From assembly GCA_018823325.1 (NCBI GenBank), contig JAHJIJ010000008.1:1-64000 (forward strand): a DNA stretch of 64,000 bases, written 5' to 3'. A program made the translations under genes and the position numbers. The notes under the pieces are model-generated. The model saw nothing but the letters and a program-made list of their open reading frames with translations. It was not told where the DNA came from and made no database searches. This stretch comes from Alphaproteobacteria bacterium (lineage in GTDB: Bacteria > Pseudomonadota > Alphaproteobacteria > Sphingomonadales > Sphingomonadaceae). Below are positions 34,503 to 42,523 of the stretch, one piece after another. How positions within the stretch are numbered: position 1 is the stretch's first letter; each line of letters begins with the position of its first letter.

Positions 34503-34520
34503 AGTGTATTATGGTTATTC
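34503..34520. promoter_or_regulatory. Predicted GntR-type motif, Rieske/gntR divergent promoter
   Basis: AGTGTATTATGGTTATTC lies about 30 bases upstream of the Rieske start. It shares its GTATTAT core and flanks with the motifs at 25362 (14 of 18 positions by eye) and 35548. The adjacent gntR gene makes an autoregulatory GntR operator the simplest explanation. Confidence 0.5.
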
Positions 34521-34654
34521 TTTTTCAGCCACCGCAGCATGGCTTGTCAAGCAAAGCCGGTCGCGTCAGGATTGAAATTATCATATGGAATGATCGATGG
34601 CCGCCGGTCGCCGGCAACGCCCAATAGAAGCCAATAGAAGAAAGCCGATCCGCA

Positions 34655-35407
34655 GTGGCAGAGTCCGACACCGTTTTCAGTTCCGTGCGCACCCAGTCGC
34701 TGGCGTCGCGCATCGTCTCGCAAGTCATCGACGCACTGTTCGCGGGCCAGTTCAAGCCCGGCCAGTTCCTCGGCACAGAAGCGCAATTGACCGAGACGTT
34801 TCAGACCAGCCGTGTGCCCATTCGCGAGGCGCTGGGCCGGCTGGAGGCACTGGGCGTCGTGACAATAAAAACCGGCGCAGGCGGCGGCGCCACAATTGCG
34901 GAAGGCAAGCCCGATCAGTTCGCCACCGCGCTCGCCGTGCAGTTCATGCTGATCCAGGTCACGGCCGAGGAGATTTTCGACGCCCGCATCGGCATCGAGT
35001 GCCGCGCCGCCGAACTGGCCGCCGAGAAGATCACCGACCCGCAGATTGCCGAACTCAAGGCGCTGCTCGACCGGGTGATGGAACCGGACATCGGCCGACG
35101 CGAGTCGGTCGAGCGCATTCTCGCCTTCCACCGCGCCATCGTGGAGGCATCGGGCGCCCGCACCCTCATCACGCTGATGCACGCGCTGGAGCACGCGCTG
35201 CTCAACCTGTTCACCGCGCTGGAAGCCTCGCCGCGCAACAGCCGCATTGGCTACAAGTCACTCCAGGGCATTTTCGAGCGCATCGCGGCGCGGGACAGCG
35301 AAGGCGCCTTCACGGCCATGCGCCACCATCTGCTCGATCGGCGCAAGTCGATGCTCTACCGCCTCAAGGAGCTGAAGGACCAGGCGCTAGAAAGCGCCGA
35401 GAGCTAA
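34655..35407 (+). CDS. GntR-family regulator with FCD ligand domain
   Basis: A 250-residue FadR-subfamily repressor. The N-terminal winged helix (about residues 10-75) has SRIVSQVIDALFAGQFKPG and SRVPIREALGRLEALGVV, the GntR recognition helix. The C-terminal FCD domain (about residues 90-235) shows FHRAIVEASGARTL and the metal-binding His candidates. FCD regulators bind organic acids, so a pathway intermediate is the likely inducer. The start is GTG 34655. It is divergent from the Rieske-aminotransferase-MFS operon and probably controls the four promoters with the GTATTAT motif. Confidence 0.9.
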   Translation: MAESDTVFSSVRTQSLASRIVSQVIDALFAGQFKPGQFLGTEAQLTETFQTSRVPIREALGRLEALGVVTIKTGAGGGATIAEGKPDQFATALAVQFMLIQVTAEEIFDARIGIECRAAELAAEKITDPQIAELKALLDRVMEPDIGRRESVERILAFHRAIVEASGARTLITLMHALEHALLNLFTALEASPRNSRIGYKSLQGIFERIAARDSEGAFTAMRHHLLDRRKSMLYRLKELKDQALESAES

Positions 35408-35547
35408 GGGCTCCTCAGCCTGACCAGATCCGTAAAGCTCCCTTGAACGGGGCGACAGAACCGACCGACACCTCCGCTGCCAGCCCCCGTCTTTCGCGCC
35501 TGTGGGAACAGGCAGAGACGATGTTGTGCACTCCGATTGGTCATACT

Positions 35548-35565
35548 GTCTATCCATAATACAAT
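35548..35565. promoter_or_regulatory. Predicted GntR-type motif upstream of FAD oxidoreductase
   Basis: GTCTATCCATAATACAAT (reverse complement ATTGTATTATGGATAGAC) lies about 50 bases before the FAD oxidoreductase start. CCATAATACA in it is identical to the reverse complement of a stretch in the Rieske promoter at 34505-34514. Confidence 0.45.
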
Positions 35566-35612
35566 TACGCTGCTAGCCTCCCCACTGAGAGTCCGGAGCC
35601 GGAGGAGAGCGA

Positions 35613-37286
35613 ATGTCCGTCCAGTGTAGCAGTGAGAGCTTTCAGGCGTCCCTGAAGCTGGCGAAATCCGTGGATGTCGTGGTGGTCGGCGGCGGACCGG
35701 CCGGATGCGTGGCTGCGCTCAGTGCGGCGCGCAATGGCGCGCGCGTGATGCTGATCGAGCGCGTGGGTTATCTCGGCGGAATGATGACCGGCGGCGGCAT
35801 CGGTGGCATCGGGATCAATGGCTATATCATCGAGAAGGGCATCGGCACGCCGGTGGTGAAAGGCATCTCGCTGGAGATCCTGCACCGCATTCAGGCCATC
35901 GGCGGCGCGCCGGAAGGCAGCCCGATTGCCCGCCACCCGACCGACTCCGTGATGATGACGAGCTTGCTCGACGAGATGATGGAGGAAGCCGGCGTCGAGC
36001 TGCTGTTCAACACCGTGGTGTTCGATACGCTGGTCGAGGACGGGCGCTTGAAGGGCGTGGCCATCGGCAACAAGTCCGGCGGGCAAGTCGTGCTCGCTGA
36101 TGTCGTGATCGACGCCTCAGCGGATGCGGATGTCGCCGCCTGGGCTGGCGCGCCGTTCCATCATGGCCGCGAGGAAGACGGGCGCCATCATGGCGGCTCG
36201 ATGGACATGCAGATCGGCGGCATCGATGTCGACCGGCTGATCGACTATCTGCGCAACCAGCCGCTGCTGAGCGAGGAAGAGCGCGCCGAGCTGGACCGCG
36301 AGCGCTCCGAGCTGATGGGCGGCGGGCGGCCGGTCAACACTTACAAGTCGCTCAAGGGCGAGACGCTCCATGCCGAGCCGGTGGTGCAGCCGACCGACTG
36401 GGACGAGGTGGACCGCATTCGCGCCGCCGGCGGCATTCCCAAGCTGCGCCTCTCTCCGGCAGCGGGCGGGCCGATTCCGGGCAAGGCGACGGCACCGAAG
36501 GTGGACGGCAAGTACGTCCCCCTCCCCGCCGGCCTCGACCGCGAGTGGGTCGAGTATATCAAGGCGGGCAAGGTGCCGCTGCTCTATGGCGCGACGGAGC
36601 CGGTCTATCCGCCGCCGCGCTTCGGCAGCATCGGGATCTTCCGCCACGGCAAGATGCGCGACGGGCAGATGATGTCCGGCGTCTACGAGGTCTGGTACGA
36701 CCACACCAATGAGGAAGAGGTGAGCAAGTCGCTGATCTATCGGCGCAAGCTCAACCGGGTTTATCTGAACTTCCTGCGCGAGCGCATCCCCGGCTTCGAA
36801 GAGGCCTATATCGTGATGGAATCGCCGACGGGCGGGGCGCGCGAGGGCCGCCGGATCGTGGGCGATTACATCCTGACGGAGGACGATGTGCTGAGCAGCC
36901 GTCGCTTCCCGGACGTGATTGCCAAGGGCGGACCGCGGGGGCCGGACCTGCACTCGGTCACCGGCCTCTGGGGCGACGGCGTGGCCTCGCCGTTCAAGGC
37001 GCCTTACGACATCCCCTATCGCATCCTGCTGCCCAAGGACATCGAGGGACTGCTGGTGGCGGGGCGATGCGTGTCCGCGACCTTCGCGGCGCTCGGCGCA
37101 GTGCGCGATCAGGCGACCTGCATGTCCATGGGCGAGGCAGCAGGCGCGGCGGCGAGCATCGCGGTGCGCGAGGGCGTCACCCCGCGTCAGGTCGACGTAC
37201 GAACCTTGCAGCAGCGCCTGCTCGATCAGGGTGCGCTCCTTTACATTGGCGACGAGCAGCCACTGGAGATGGAACCGGCAGCGTGA
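35613..37286 (+). CDS. FAD-dependent oxidoreductase (FAD_oxidored family)
   Basis: A 557-residue flavoprotein. The N-terminus has VVVVGGGPAGCVAAL (Rossmann GxGxxG, about residues 19-33) and GGMMTGGGIGG; the C-terminal FAD motif GLLVAGRCVSATFAALGAVR and MSMGEAAGAAAS is typical of the PF12831 family. These proteins often act as dehydrogenases of alicyclic or hydroxy acids; the substrate here is unknown. AGGAGAGCGA lies before the ATG. It is convergent with the GMC gene (12-base gap) and is preceded by the GTATTAT-type motif, placing it in the GntR regulon. Confidence 0.85.
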   Translation: MSVQCSSESFQASLKLAKSVDVVVVGGGPAGCVAALSAARNGARVMLIERVGYLGGMMTGGGIGGIGINGYIIEKGIGTPVVKGISLEILHRIQAIGGAPEGSPIARHPTDSVMMTSLLDEMMEEAGVELLFNTVVFDTLVEDGRLKGVAIGNKSGGQVVLADVVIDASADADVAAWAGAPFHHGREEDGRHHGGSMDMQIGGIDVDRLIDYLRNQPLLSEEERAELDRERSELMGGGRPVNTYKSLKGETLHAEPVVQPTDWDEVDRIRAAGGIPKLRLSPAAGGPIPGKATAPKVDGKYVPLPAGLDREWVEYIKAGKVPLLYGATEPVYPPPRFGSIGIFRHGKMRDGQMMSGVYEVWYDHTNEEEVSKSLIYRRKLNRVYLNFLRERIPGFEEAYIVMESPTGGAREGRRIVGDYILTEDDVLSSRRFPDVIAKGGPRGPDLHSVTGLWGDGVASPFKAPYDIPYRILLPKDIEGLLVAGRCVSATFAALGAVRDQATCMSMGEAAGAAASIAVREGVTPRQVDVRTLQQRLLDQGALLYIGDEQPLEMEPAA

Positions 37287-37298
37287 TCGGTTGCGCGG

Positions 37299-38900
37299 CT
37301 ATTCCCCGCGCCTGATGAAATCCGCAGCCCGCTCGGCGACCATGATGACCGGAAGGTTGGTGTTGCCGCCGGGCAGACGCGGGAAGATGGAGGCGTCCAC
37401 CACCCGGAGACCCGCCACACCATTCACCCGCAAACGCCCGTCGACCACGGCCTGCGCGTCGCCACCCATCCGGCAGGTGCCGCTGGGGTGATAGGCCGTT
37501 GCCGCCGTCTCGCGGATATAGGCCATGACTTCATCGTCCGACACGAGCGCTCGCTCCGGCCGCCGGATCTGCCCCACCACCTTTGCGAGCGCCGGCTGGC
37601 GGATGAGCGCCTCCAGGCTGCGATAGCCGCCGAGCATGGTGCGCTGATCCTCCGGGTCGCTCATCAGGTTGAAAGCGATGCGCGGGTGCGCCACGGGATC
37701 TGGCGAGCCAAGCTTCAGCCAGCCGCGGCTCTTGGGATAATTGAGCGACCACATCGCGCCCATACGCGGCCCGAACGGCCGGGCGATGCCGGGGAACCAG
37801 ACCCGCGAAAACATGGAGAGCGGGATGATGAGATAGTGCATGTCGATCACGTTCAGGTCGGCGCCGGTCGCGACATTGGCGGAGACGGCGAGCGGCGGCG
37901 CGCCCATGATGCTCTTGCGCCCCGCCAGCCAGCGCAGAAACGATCCGGTCAGCCGGTCAAAACGCAGCTCGCGATCGAAGGCCAGTGCAGGATCGAGATC
38001 GAACTCCATCCCCGCGCCGGGATGATCCTGCAGATTGGCGCCGACCTCGCCGCTCTCCACCGCAACCTCCAGGCCCATCTCGCGGAGATGGTCGCCCGGC
38101 CCGATGCCGGAGAGCAGCAGCAATTGCGGCGAGTTGATCGCCCCGCCGGCCAGCAGCACCTCACGCTCGGCAACGATCTCCTCCAGCCGCCCCTCGCGTG
38201 CAACTTCCACGCCCACGGCCCGCCCCTCGCGCATCAGCACACGCGTCGCCACCGCGCCGGTGCGCACTTCAAGGTTGGATCGCGACAGCGCCGGGCGGAG
38301 ATACGCATCGGCGGCGCTGCACCGGCGGCCGTTGCGGGTCGTGAAATCGGGCATGCCGAAGCCGTCCGTGCGCGGCCCGTTGAAATCTTCGGTGATGGGG
38401 TAGCCGAGCGAGCGCGCCGCCTCGATGGCGTTGGCCATGAGTGGGCTGGGTGCCGGGTGCGGCTCGACGCTCAATGGCCCGCTGCCGCCATGTTCGGGCG
38501 TGTCGCCGCGCCAGTGCCGCTCCAGCTTGCGGAACCAGGGCAGCACATCGTCCCAGCCCCAATCCGACAAGCCGGCCTCGCGCCAGCCGTCATAATCGGC
38601 CTTGTGTCCGCGGATCGCCATCATGCCATTGAGGGAGGAGGTGCCGCCGAGCATCCGCCCGCGCGCGACCGGCAGACGGCGGCCGCCCAGCTCCGCCTCC
38701 GGCTCGGACATGAAGCCCCAGGTGAGGCGCGGATTGGGCCACAGCTTGGAGACCGCCAGCGGCAGTCGCACGTCAAGCCGCCGGTCGCTGCCGCCCGCTT
38801 CCAGCAGCAGCACGCGGTTGCGGGGATTCTCGGAAAGCCGCGCCGCCAGCACGCAGCCTGCGGACCCTGCTCCCACCACGATGTAATCGAACCGGTCCAC
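37299..38900 (-). CDS. GMC-family oxidoreductase (choline dehydrogenase-like)
   Basis: A 533-residue FAD oxidoreductase of the GMC family, oxidising a primary or benzylic alcohol. The ADP-binding motif VVGAGSAGCVLAARLSE is at the N-terminus, GGTSSLNGM (about residue 80) is the GMC signature 1, and ATAYHPSGTCRMGG near residue 470 contains the catalytic His. It is the last gene of an operon with two DUF3237 genes and an aldehyde dehydrogenase, which would oxidise the resulting aldehyde. In lignin-degrading sphingomonads, GMC enzymes open dimeric aryl compounds, so this is a candidate. Confidence 0.9.
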   Translation of the reverse strand: MDRFDYIVVGAGSAGCVLAARLSENPRNRVLLLEAGGSDRRLDVRLPLAVSKLWPNPRLTWGFMSEPEAELGGRRLPVARGRMLGGTSSLNGMMAIRGHKADYDGWREAGLSDWGWDDVLPWFRKLERHWRGDTPEHGGSGPLSVEPHPAPSPLMANAIEAARSLGYPITEDFNGPRTDGFGMPDFTTRNGRRCSAADAYLRPALSRSNLEVRTGAVATRVLMREGRAVGVEVAREGRLEEIVAEREVLLAGGAINSPQLLLLSGIGPGDHLREMGLEVAVESGEVGANLQDHPGAGMEFDLDPALAFDRELRFDRLTGSFLRWLAGRKSIMGAPPLAVSANVATGADLNVIDMHYLIIPLSMFSRVWFPGIARPFGPRMGAMWSLNYPKSRGWLKLGSPDPVAHPRIAFNLMSDPEDQRTMLGGYRSLEALIRQPALAKVVGQIRRPERALVSDDEVMAYIRETAATAYHPSGTCRMGGDAQAVVDGRLRVNGVAGLRVVDASIFPRLPGGNTNLPVIMVAERAADFIRRGE

Positions 38901-38903
38901 GGA

Positions 38904-39356
38904 TCAGACGACTTCCCAGAAGCGGAAGATTGAGCCCTCCGGGTTGCGCTGGCCGACGCCCACGAAGATCGTGCGGTTCAGCCAGTCATAGGGGCCAGCC
39001 GGCGCCTCGAAACGCGGCGTCATGCGCATATAATAGCTCTGCGGGTCGACCGGCTCGCCGGCGAGCAGAGCCTTCACCACCTCCGGCGGGGCGCTGCGCA
39101 CGCCAGTGCTGCGCTTGAGGATATGCGCGCCATCGTCCGTTTCCAGCAGATACTGGGACTCGAACCGCCCGCCGCCATCGGAGCGCACGAGCGGAAAATC
39201 GCCGCCGCTTCCCTTGACGATCCGACCCGAGAGACCGGGGCCTGAGAAGCTGCCCTCCCCGATCAGCACCGCGCCGCGCGTATAACCTTGGGCCACTTCG
39301 ATGTGCATGCGCGGCCCGAGGCCGATCCGCATTTCCAGTGCAAATTCCAGCCGCAT
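38904..39356 (-). CDS. DUF3237 protein, first copy
   Basis: A 150-residue DUF3237 domain protein, predicted beta-barrel. The motifs GRIVKGSGGDFPLVRSDG and DGAHILKRSTGV are typical. Function is unknown for the family; members often lie in aromatic or ketone catabolic operons. It begins two bases after the stop of the second copy and ends three bases before the GMC gene. The two copies differ strongly in sequence and are probably subunits or an old duplication. Confidence 0.75.
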   Translation of the reverse strand: MRLEFALEMRIGLGPRMHIEVAQGYTRGAVLIGEGSFSGPGLSGRIVKGSGGDFPLVRSDGGGRFESQYLLETDDGAHILKRSTGVRSAPPEVVKALLAGEPVDPQSYYMRMTPRFEAPAGPYDWLNRTIFVGVGQRNPEGSIFRFWEVV

Positions 39357-39358
39357 GG

Positions 39359-39790
39359 TCAGACGATCCTCTCGATGTTGAGGACGGGGCCGCCCTCCGC
39401 CTGCTCGGCGACGAAGGCAAGGCGCGCGAGATGGGCCACGCTGCTCTCCTCCGCGGCCTCGAACAGCAGGGCAAGGCGCAAGCCGGCGAAATCCGGCGCG
39501 CTGGTGCGATAGCCATTGCCGAAGCAGCGCGCGAAGCTGCCATCGCTGAACGCGACATAATAAGACGCTTCGACAACGGTCACGCCATCGGCCCGCAGCA
39601 GATGCATTTCCCCGCCGCCGACGAGCCGGCCTTCCAGCCCCTCGCCCTCGAAAGTGCCGCCGCCGACCGAGACATAGCTGCGCCTGCCGCCGGTTGCGAT
39701 CTCGCCCACATTGACCGGCGCGGCGCGCAGTGGCGTCATGCGGAAGGCCGGGGCAAAGCCCGGCTCGGGCGCGGCGAAGCTGTCAGTCAT
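39359..39790 (-). CDS. DUF3237 protein, second copy
   Basis: A 143-residue DUF3237 homologue. It has GGGTFEGEGLEGRLVGGGEMHLLRADGV and DGSFARCFGNGYRT, aligned with the equivalent blocks of the first copy but with less than obvious identity. The ATG at 39790 overlaps the end of the aldehyde dehydrogenase gene by eight bases, so it is co-translated with it. The function is unknown; the fixed position between an aldehyde dehydrogenase and a GMC enzyme suggests a helper in the same oxidation route. Confidence 0.75.
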   Translation of the reverse strand: MTDSFAAPEPGFAPAFRMTPLRAAPVNVGEIATGGRRSYVSVGGGTFEGEGLEGRLVGGGEMHLLRADGVTVVEASYYVAFSDGSFARCFGNGYRTSAPDFAGLRLALLFEAAEESSVAHLARLAFVAEQAEGGPVLNIERIV

Positions 39791-41261
39791 GGCCGTGCGC
39801 AATCGTCACGGACTTGAGTTCGGTATAGGCTTCCACGCCCGCTCTCCCATTTTCCCGCCCGAAGCCGGATTGGCGCACGCCGCCCGCCGGCATGACGATT
39901 TCTCCTGCTGCGCTGTTCACGCGCACGGTGCCAGCCCTGAGCCGGCCGATCAGACCATGCGCGCGCGACAGGCTGCGCGTCCAGACATAGGCCGAAAGGC
40001 CGTAGCGATTGTCGTTGGCGAGCGCGGCAATCTCATCGAGATCGTGCGTCTCGAACGGCATGGCGCACAGCACGGGCCCAAAAATTTCCTCGTCCACCGC
40101 CGCCATGCCAGAGCGCACCTCGCTCAGCACAGTCGGCGCGACATAATAGCCGGCATCCGGCAGCGCACCCTCATAGCCACGGCTCTGCGCACCCTGGGCC
40201 AGCGCGCCCTCGACAAAGGTGGATATGCGCGAGCGCTGCGCAGCGGTGATGACCGGACCGAGTTGCGTTTCGGGATCGCGCGTGTCGCCGATTTTCATCG
40301 CAGCGCCGATCTGCGCGACCTTGCCGGTCAGCGTATCGGCGACATCGCGGTGAACGAACAGGCGCGATCCCGCCGAGCAGGTCTGGCCGCTGTTGAAGAA
40401 GATGTTCATCGCGATGGCACGCGCCGCCGCATCCAGATCAGCATCGGCAAAGACGATGATCGGCGACTTGCCGCCCAGCTCCACCGTCACGCGCTTCATC
40501 TGCCGTGCGCAGGCAGCAGCGATCTGCGTGCCAGTGGCTGTCGATCCGGTAAAGCTGATCTTCGCCACGTCGGGATGATCGACCAGCGCAGCTCCGGCGA
40601 CAGGACCGACACCGGTGACGACGTTGAAGAAGCCGGGCGGGAAGCCGCAGGCGATGGCGAGCTCCGCCAGCCTGAGCGCCGAGAGCGAGGACTGCTCGGC
40701 CGGCTTGAGCACGACCGCGCAGCCCGCCGCGATTGCCGGACCGAGCTTGAAGGCCGCGCCCATCAGCGGATAATTCCAAGGGATGATGTGACCGACCACG
40801 CCGACCGGCTCGCGCAACGTGTAGCCCGTCGACTCGCCCGGCTGCGACAGTTCCATGCTCTCGCCGGTGAGCTTGGTGGCCCAGCCGGCGAAATATCGGA
40901 GCGTGGCGACCGTGCCCGGCACGTCCACGCGACGGCTGTTGCTGATCGGCTTGCCGGCATCGAGCGTTTCGAGCAGCGCGAACTCCTCGGCTTGTGCCTC
41001 GACCGCATTGGCAAGAGCGAGCAGCGCATCCTGCCGCTGTGAGGGCGTCCAACGAGCGTGGCGAGCGGCCGTCAACGCACCATCGGCGGCCTTCACCGCC
41101 CGATCGATGTCTTCCGCGCTCCCGGCTGCCAGTTCCGCGATGACCTCTCCCGTGGCCGGATTTTCGACCGGCAGCCGCTCACAGGATGCTGGCTCCACCC
41201 AGCCCCCTCCGATGAAATGCCGCGCTCCGGGCACAGCGGGCAAGCTGGAATCAAACGTCAT
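39783..41261 (-). CDS. Aldehyde dehydrogenase (module C)
   Basis: A 492-residue aldehyde dehydrogenase, cytosolic. It has VELGGKSPI (base Glu), NSGQTCSAGSRLFVHRD (nucleophile Cys, about residue 293) and IPWNYPL. It belongs to a different subgroup from the two module A/B enzymes (betaine/aromatic aldehyde dehydrogenase-like). The ATG at 41261 is preferred over the TTG that opens the frame at 41267. It is the first gene of the operon with the DUF3237 genes and the GMC enzyme and is divergent from an AraC gene. Confidence 0.9.
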   Translation of the reverse strand: MTFDSSLPAVPGARHFIGGGWVEPASCERLPVENPATGEVIAELAAGSAEDIDRAVKAADGALTAARHARWTPSQRQDALLALANAVEAQAEEFALLETLDAGKPISNSRRVDVPGTVATLRYFAGWATKLTGESMELSQPGESTGYTLREPVGVVGHIIPWNYPLMGAAFKLGPAIAAGCAVVLKPAEQSSLSALRLAELAIACGFPPGFFNVVTGVGPVAGAALVDHPDVAKISFTGSTATGTQIAAACARQMKRVTVELGGKSPIIVFADADLDAAARAIAMNIFFNSGQTCSAGSRLFVHRDVADTLTGKVAQIGAAMKIGDTRDPETQLGPVITAAQRSRISTFVEGALAQGAQSRGYEGALPDAGYYVAPTVLSEVRSGMAAVDEEIFGPVLCAMPFETHDLDEIAALANDNRYGLSAYVWTRSLSRAHGLIGRLRAGTVRVNSAAGEIVMPAGGVRQSGFGRENGRAGVEAYTELKSVTIAHGHD

Positions 41262-41350
41262 TGGCAATACGCATCCATGGTCAGACAGGCGAACCTGCTA
41301 ACAAGCTAGTCCGGCGCAAACTTGTCTGGGGACGCATCTTCCTGTTCGGG

Positions 41351-41381
41351 GCTGCACAGTAGACATAATCAACAGTGCAGC
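41351..41381. promoter_or_regulatory. Inverted repeat in aldehyde dehydrogenase/araC promoter region
   Basis: GCTGCAC at 41351-41357 and GTGCAGC at 41375-41381 form a perfect 7-bp inverted repeat with a 17-base centre (AGTAGACATAATCAACA). It is centred between the divergent starts, as expected for an AraC-type or other repressor site. The binding protein is inferred. Confidence 0.4.
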
Positions 41382-41470
41382 ACCGTTCTGGACAGCCCTC
41401 CTCCCGCAGTCTAGCCTGCCGCAAGACGATGACCGGAGTAGCCGGCGCGCGGGTTCACGGGAGAGATGAG

Positions 41471-42391
41471 GTGCAGATCTTCACCACCAAGGCATCGAGC
41501 AGAATCGAGCGCGGCCGGCAGTGGTGCGCCATCACGCAGGCCCCGCACATCGAGTTCGAGGATGACCGTGAGGCTTCTATACGTGGGGGAGAATTTGGCG
41601 CGCTTCGGCTCTGCATCGTATCGATGGGGCGGCACCGCCTGATCCTGCCGGACATCACCGACCGACGCCAGCCGCCGACGATGAAGCTGCTGTTCCAGGA
41701 AGAAGGCAGCGCGACGATCAATCAGGGCGGCCTCTCCAATGCGTTGCAGCCTGGCCAGTGGTGCGCGCTGCGCAAGGACGTGCCCTACAGGATCGACGCT
41801 CCGGAACAAGGCCGTCAGCTCGCCGTCACCGTGCCGTGCAGTCTGCTGTCCGCGCCCCGCTGGAGTCTTGACCGCTGGCGCCAGCCGCGCAGCTTCCTGC
41901 GCGGGCCGGCCCAGATCCTGCATGCAAGCGTCGCCGCCTCGGTGATGACTGGCAACACGCTGCGGTTGGAGGATCGCGAACTGCTCGGGGAGCAGGTCGC
42001 CCGGCTGGTAGACATGACGATTCAGGCCGACGATCTTGCGACCACGCCCGATCCGCGCGAAACCCGCCGCCGCGCTATCCTGGAATTCGTCGACCGCCAT
42101 CTGGCCGATGCGGACCTGGGCATCGCCCGGATCGCGCGCGAATTCGGCATGTCGACCCGGTCCATCCACAAGCTGTTCGAGGGTGAAGCGCACACCATCG
42201 CGCGGGCGATCTGGGACCGGCGGCTGGAGCGCTGCCGCGAGGAGATGGTGGACCCGGCCCTCACCCGCCGCTCGATTACGGAGATCGCGCACCTCTGGGG
42301 CTTCAGCGATTCCCAGCATTTCAGCCGCGCATTCAAGCAGCGCTTTGGTCTCACGCCGCGCGAATACCGCAATCTCTTCTCGCTTCACTGA
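41471..42391 (+). CDS. AraC-family transcriptional regulator
   Basis: A 306-residue activator. The C-terminus (about residues 200-306) has two HTH motifs: IARIAREFGMSTRSIHKLF and ITEIAHLWGFSDSQHFSRAFKQRFGLTPREYR. The N-terminal half resembles the AraC_binding_2 ligand domain, starting QIFTTKASSR. I chose GTG 41471 because GGGAGAGATGAG immediately precedes it and family members begin at this point; ATG 41429 is the alternative. It is divergent from the aldehyde dehydrogenase-DUF3237-GMC operon and 130 bases before the next MFS gene. Confidence 0.88.
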   Translation: MQIFTTKASSRIERGRQWCAITQAPHIEFEDDREASIRGGEFGALRLCIVSMGRHRLILPDITDRRQPPTMKLLFQEEGSATINQGGLSNALQPGQWCALRKDVPYRIDAPEQGRQLAVTVPCSLLSAPRWSLDRWRQPRSFLRGPAQILHASVAASVMTGNTLRLEDRELLGEQVARLVDMTIQADDLATTPDPRETRRRAILEFVDRHLADADLGIARIAREFGMSTRSIHKLFEGEAHTIARAIWDRRLERCREEMVDPALTRRSITEIAHLWGFSDSQHFSRAFKQRFGLTPREYRNLFSLH

Positions 42392-42523
42392 TCGCGCGGC
42401 GCGGCCAGTCAGGTTGATGCGCTCCCATCCAATCCGCGGCCCCGCGCGAGCGTCTATCGCAGCGGTCCAAAACCCCATGCCCGTGCCGGACTGAGCGCAG
42501 GCCCATCCAGGAGCAGGGATGAA

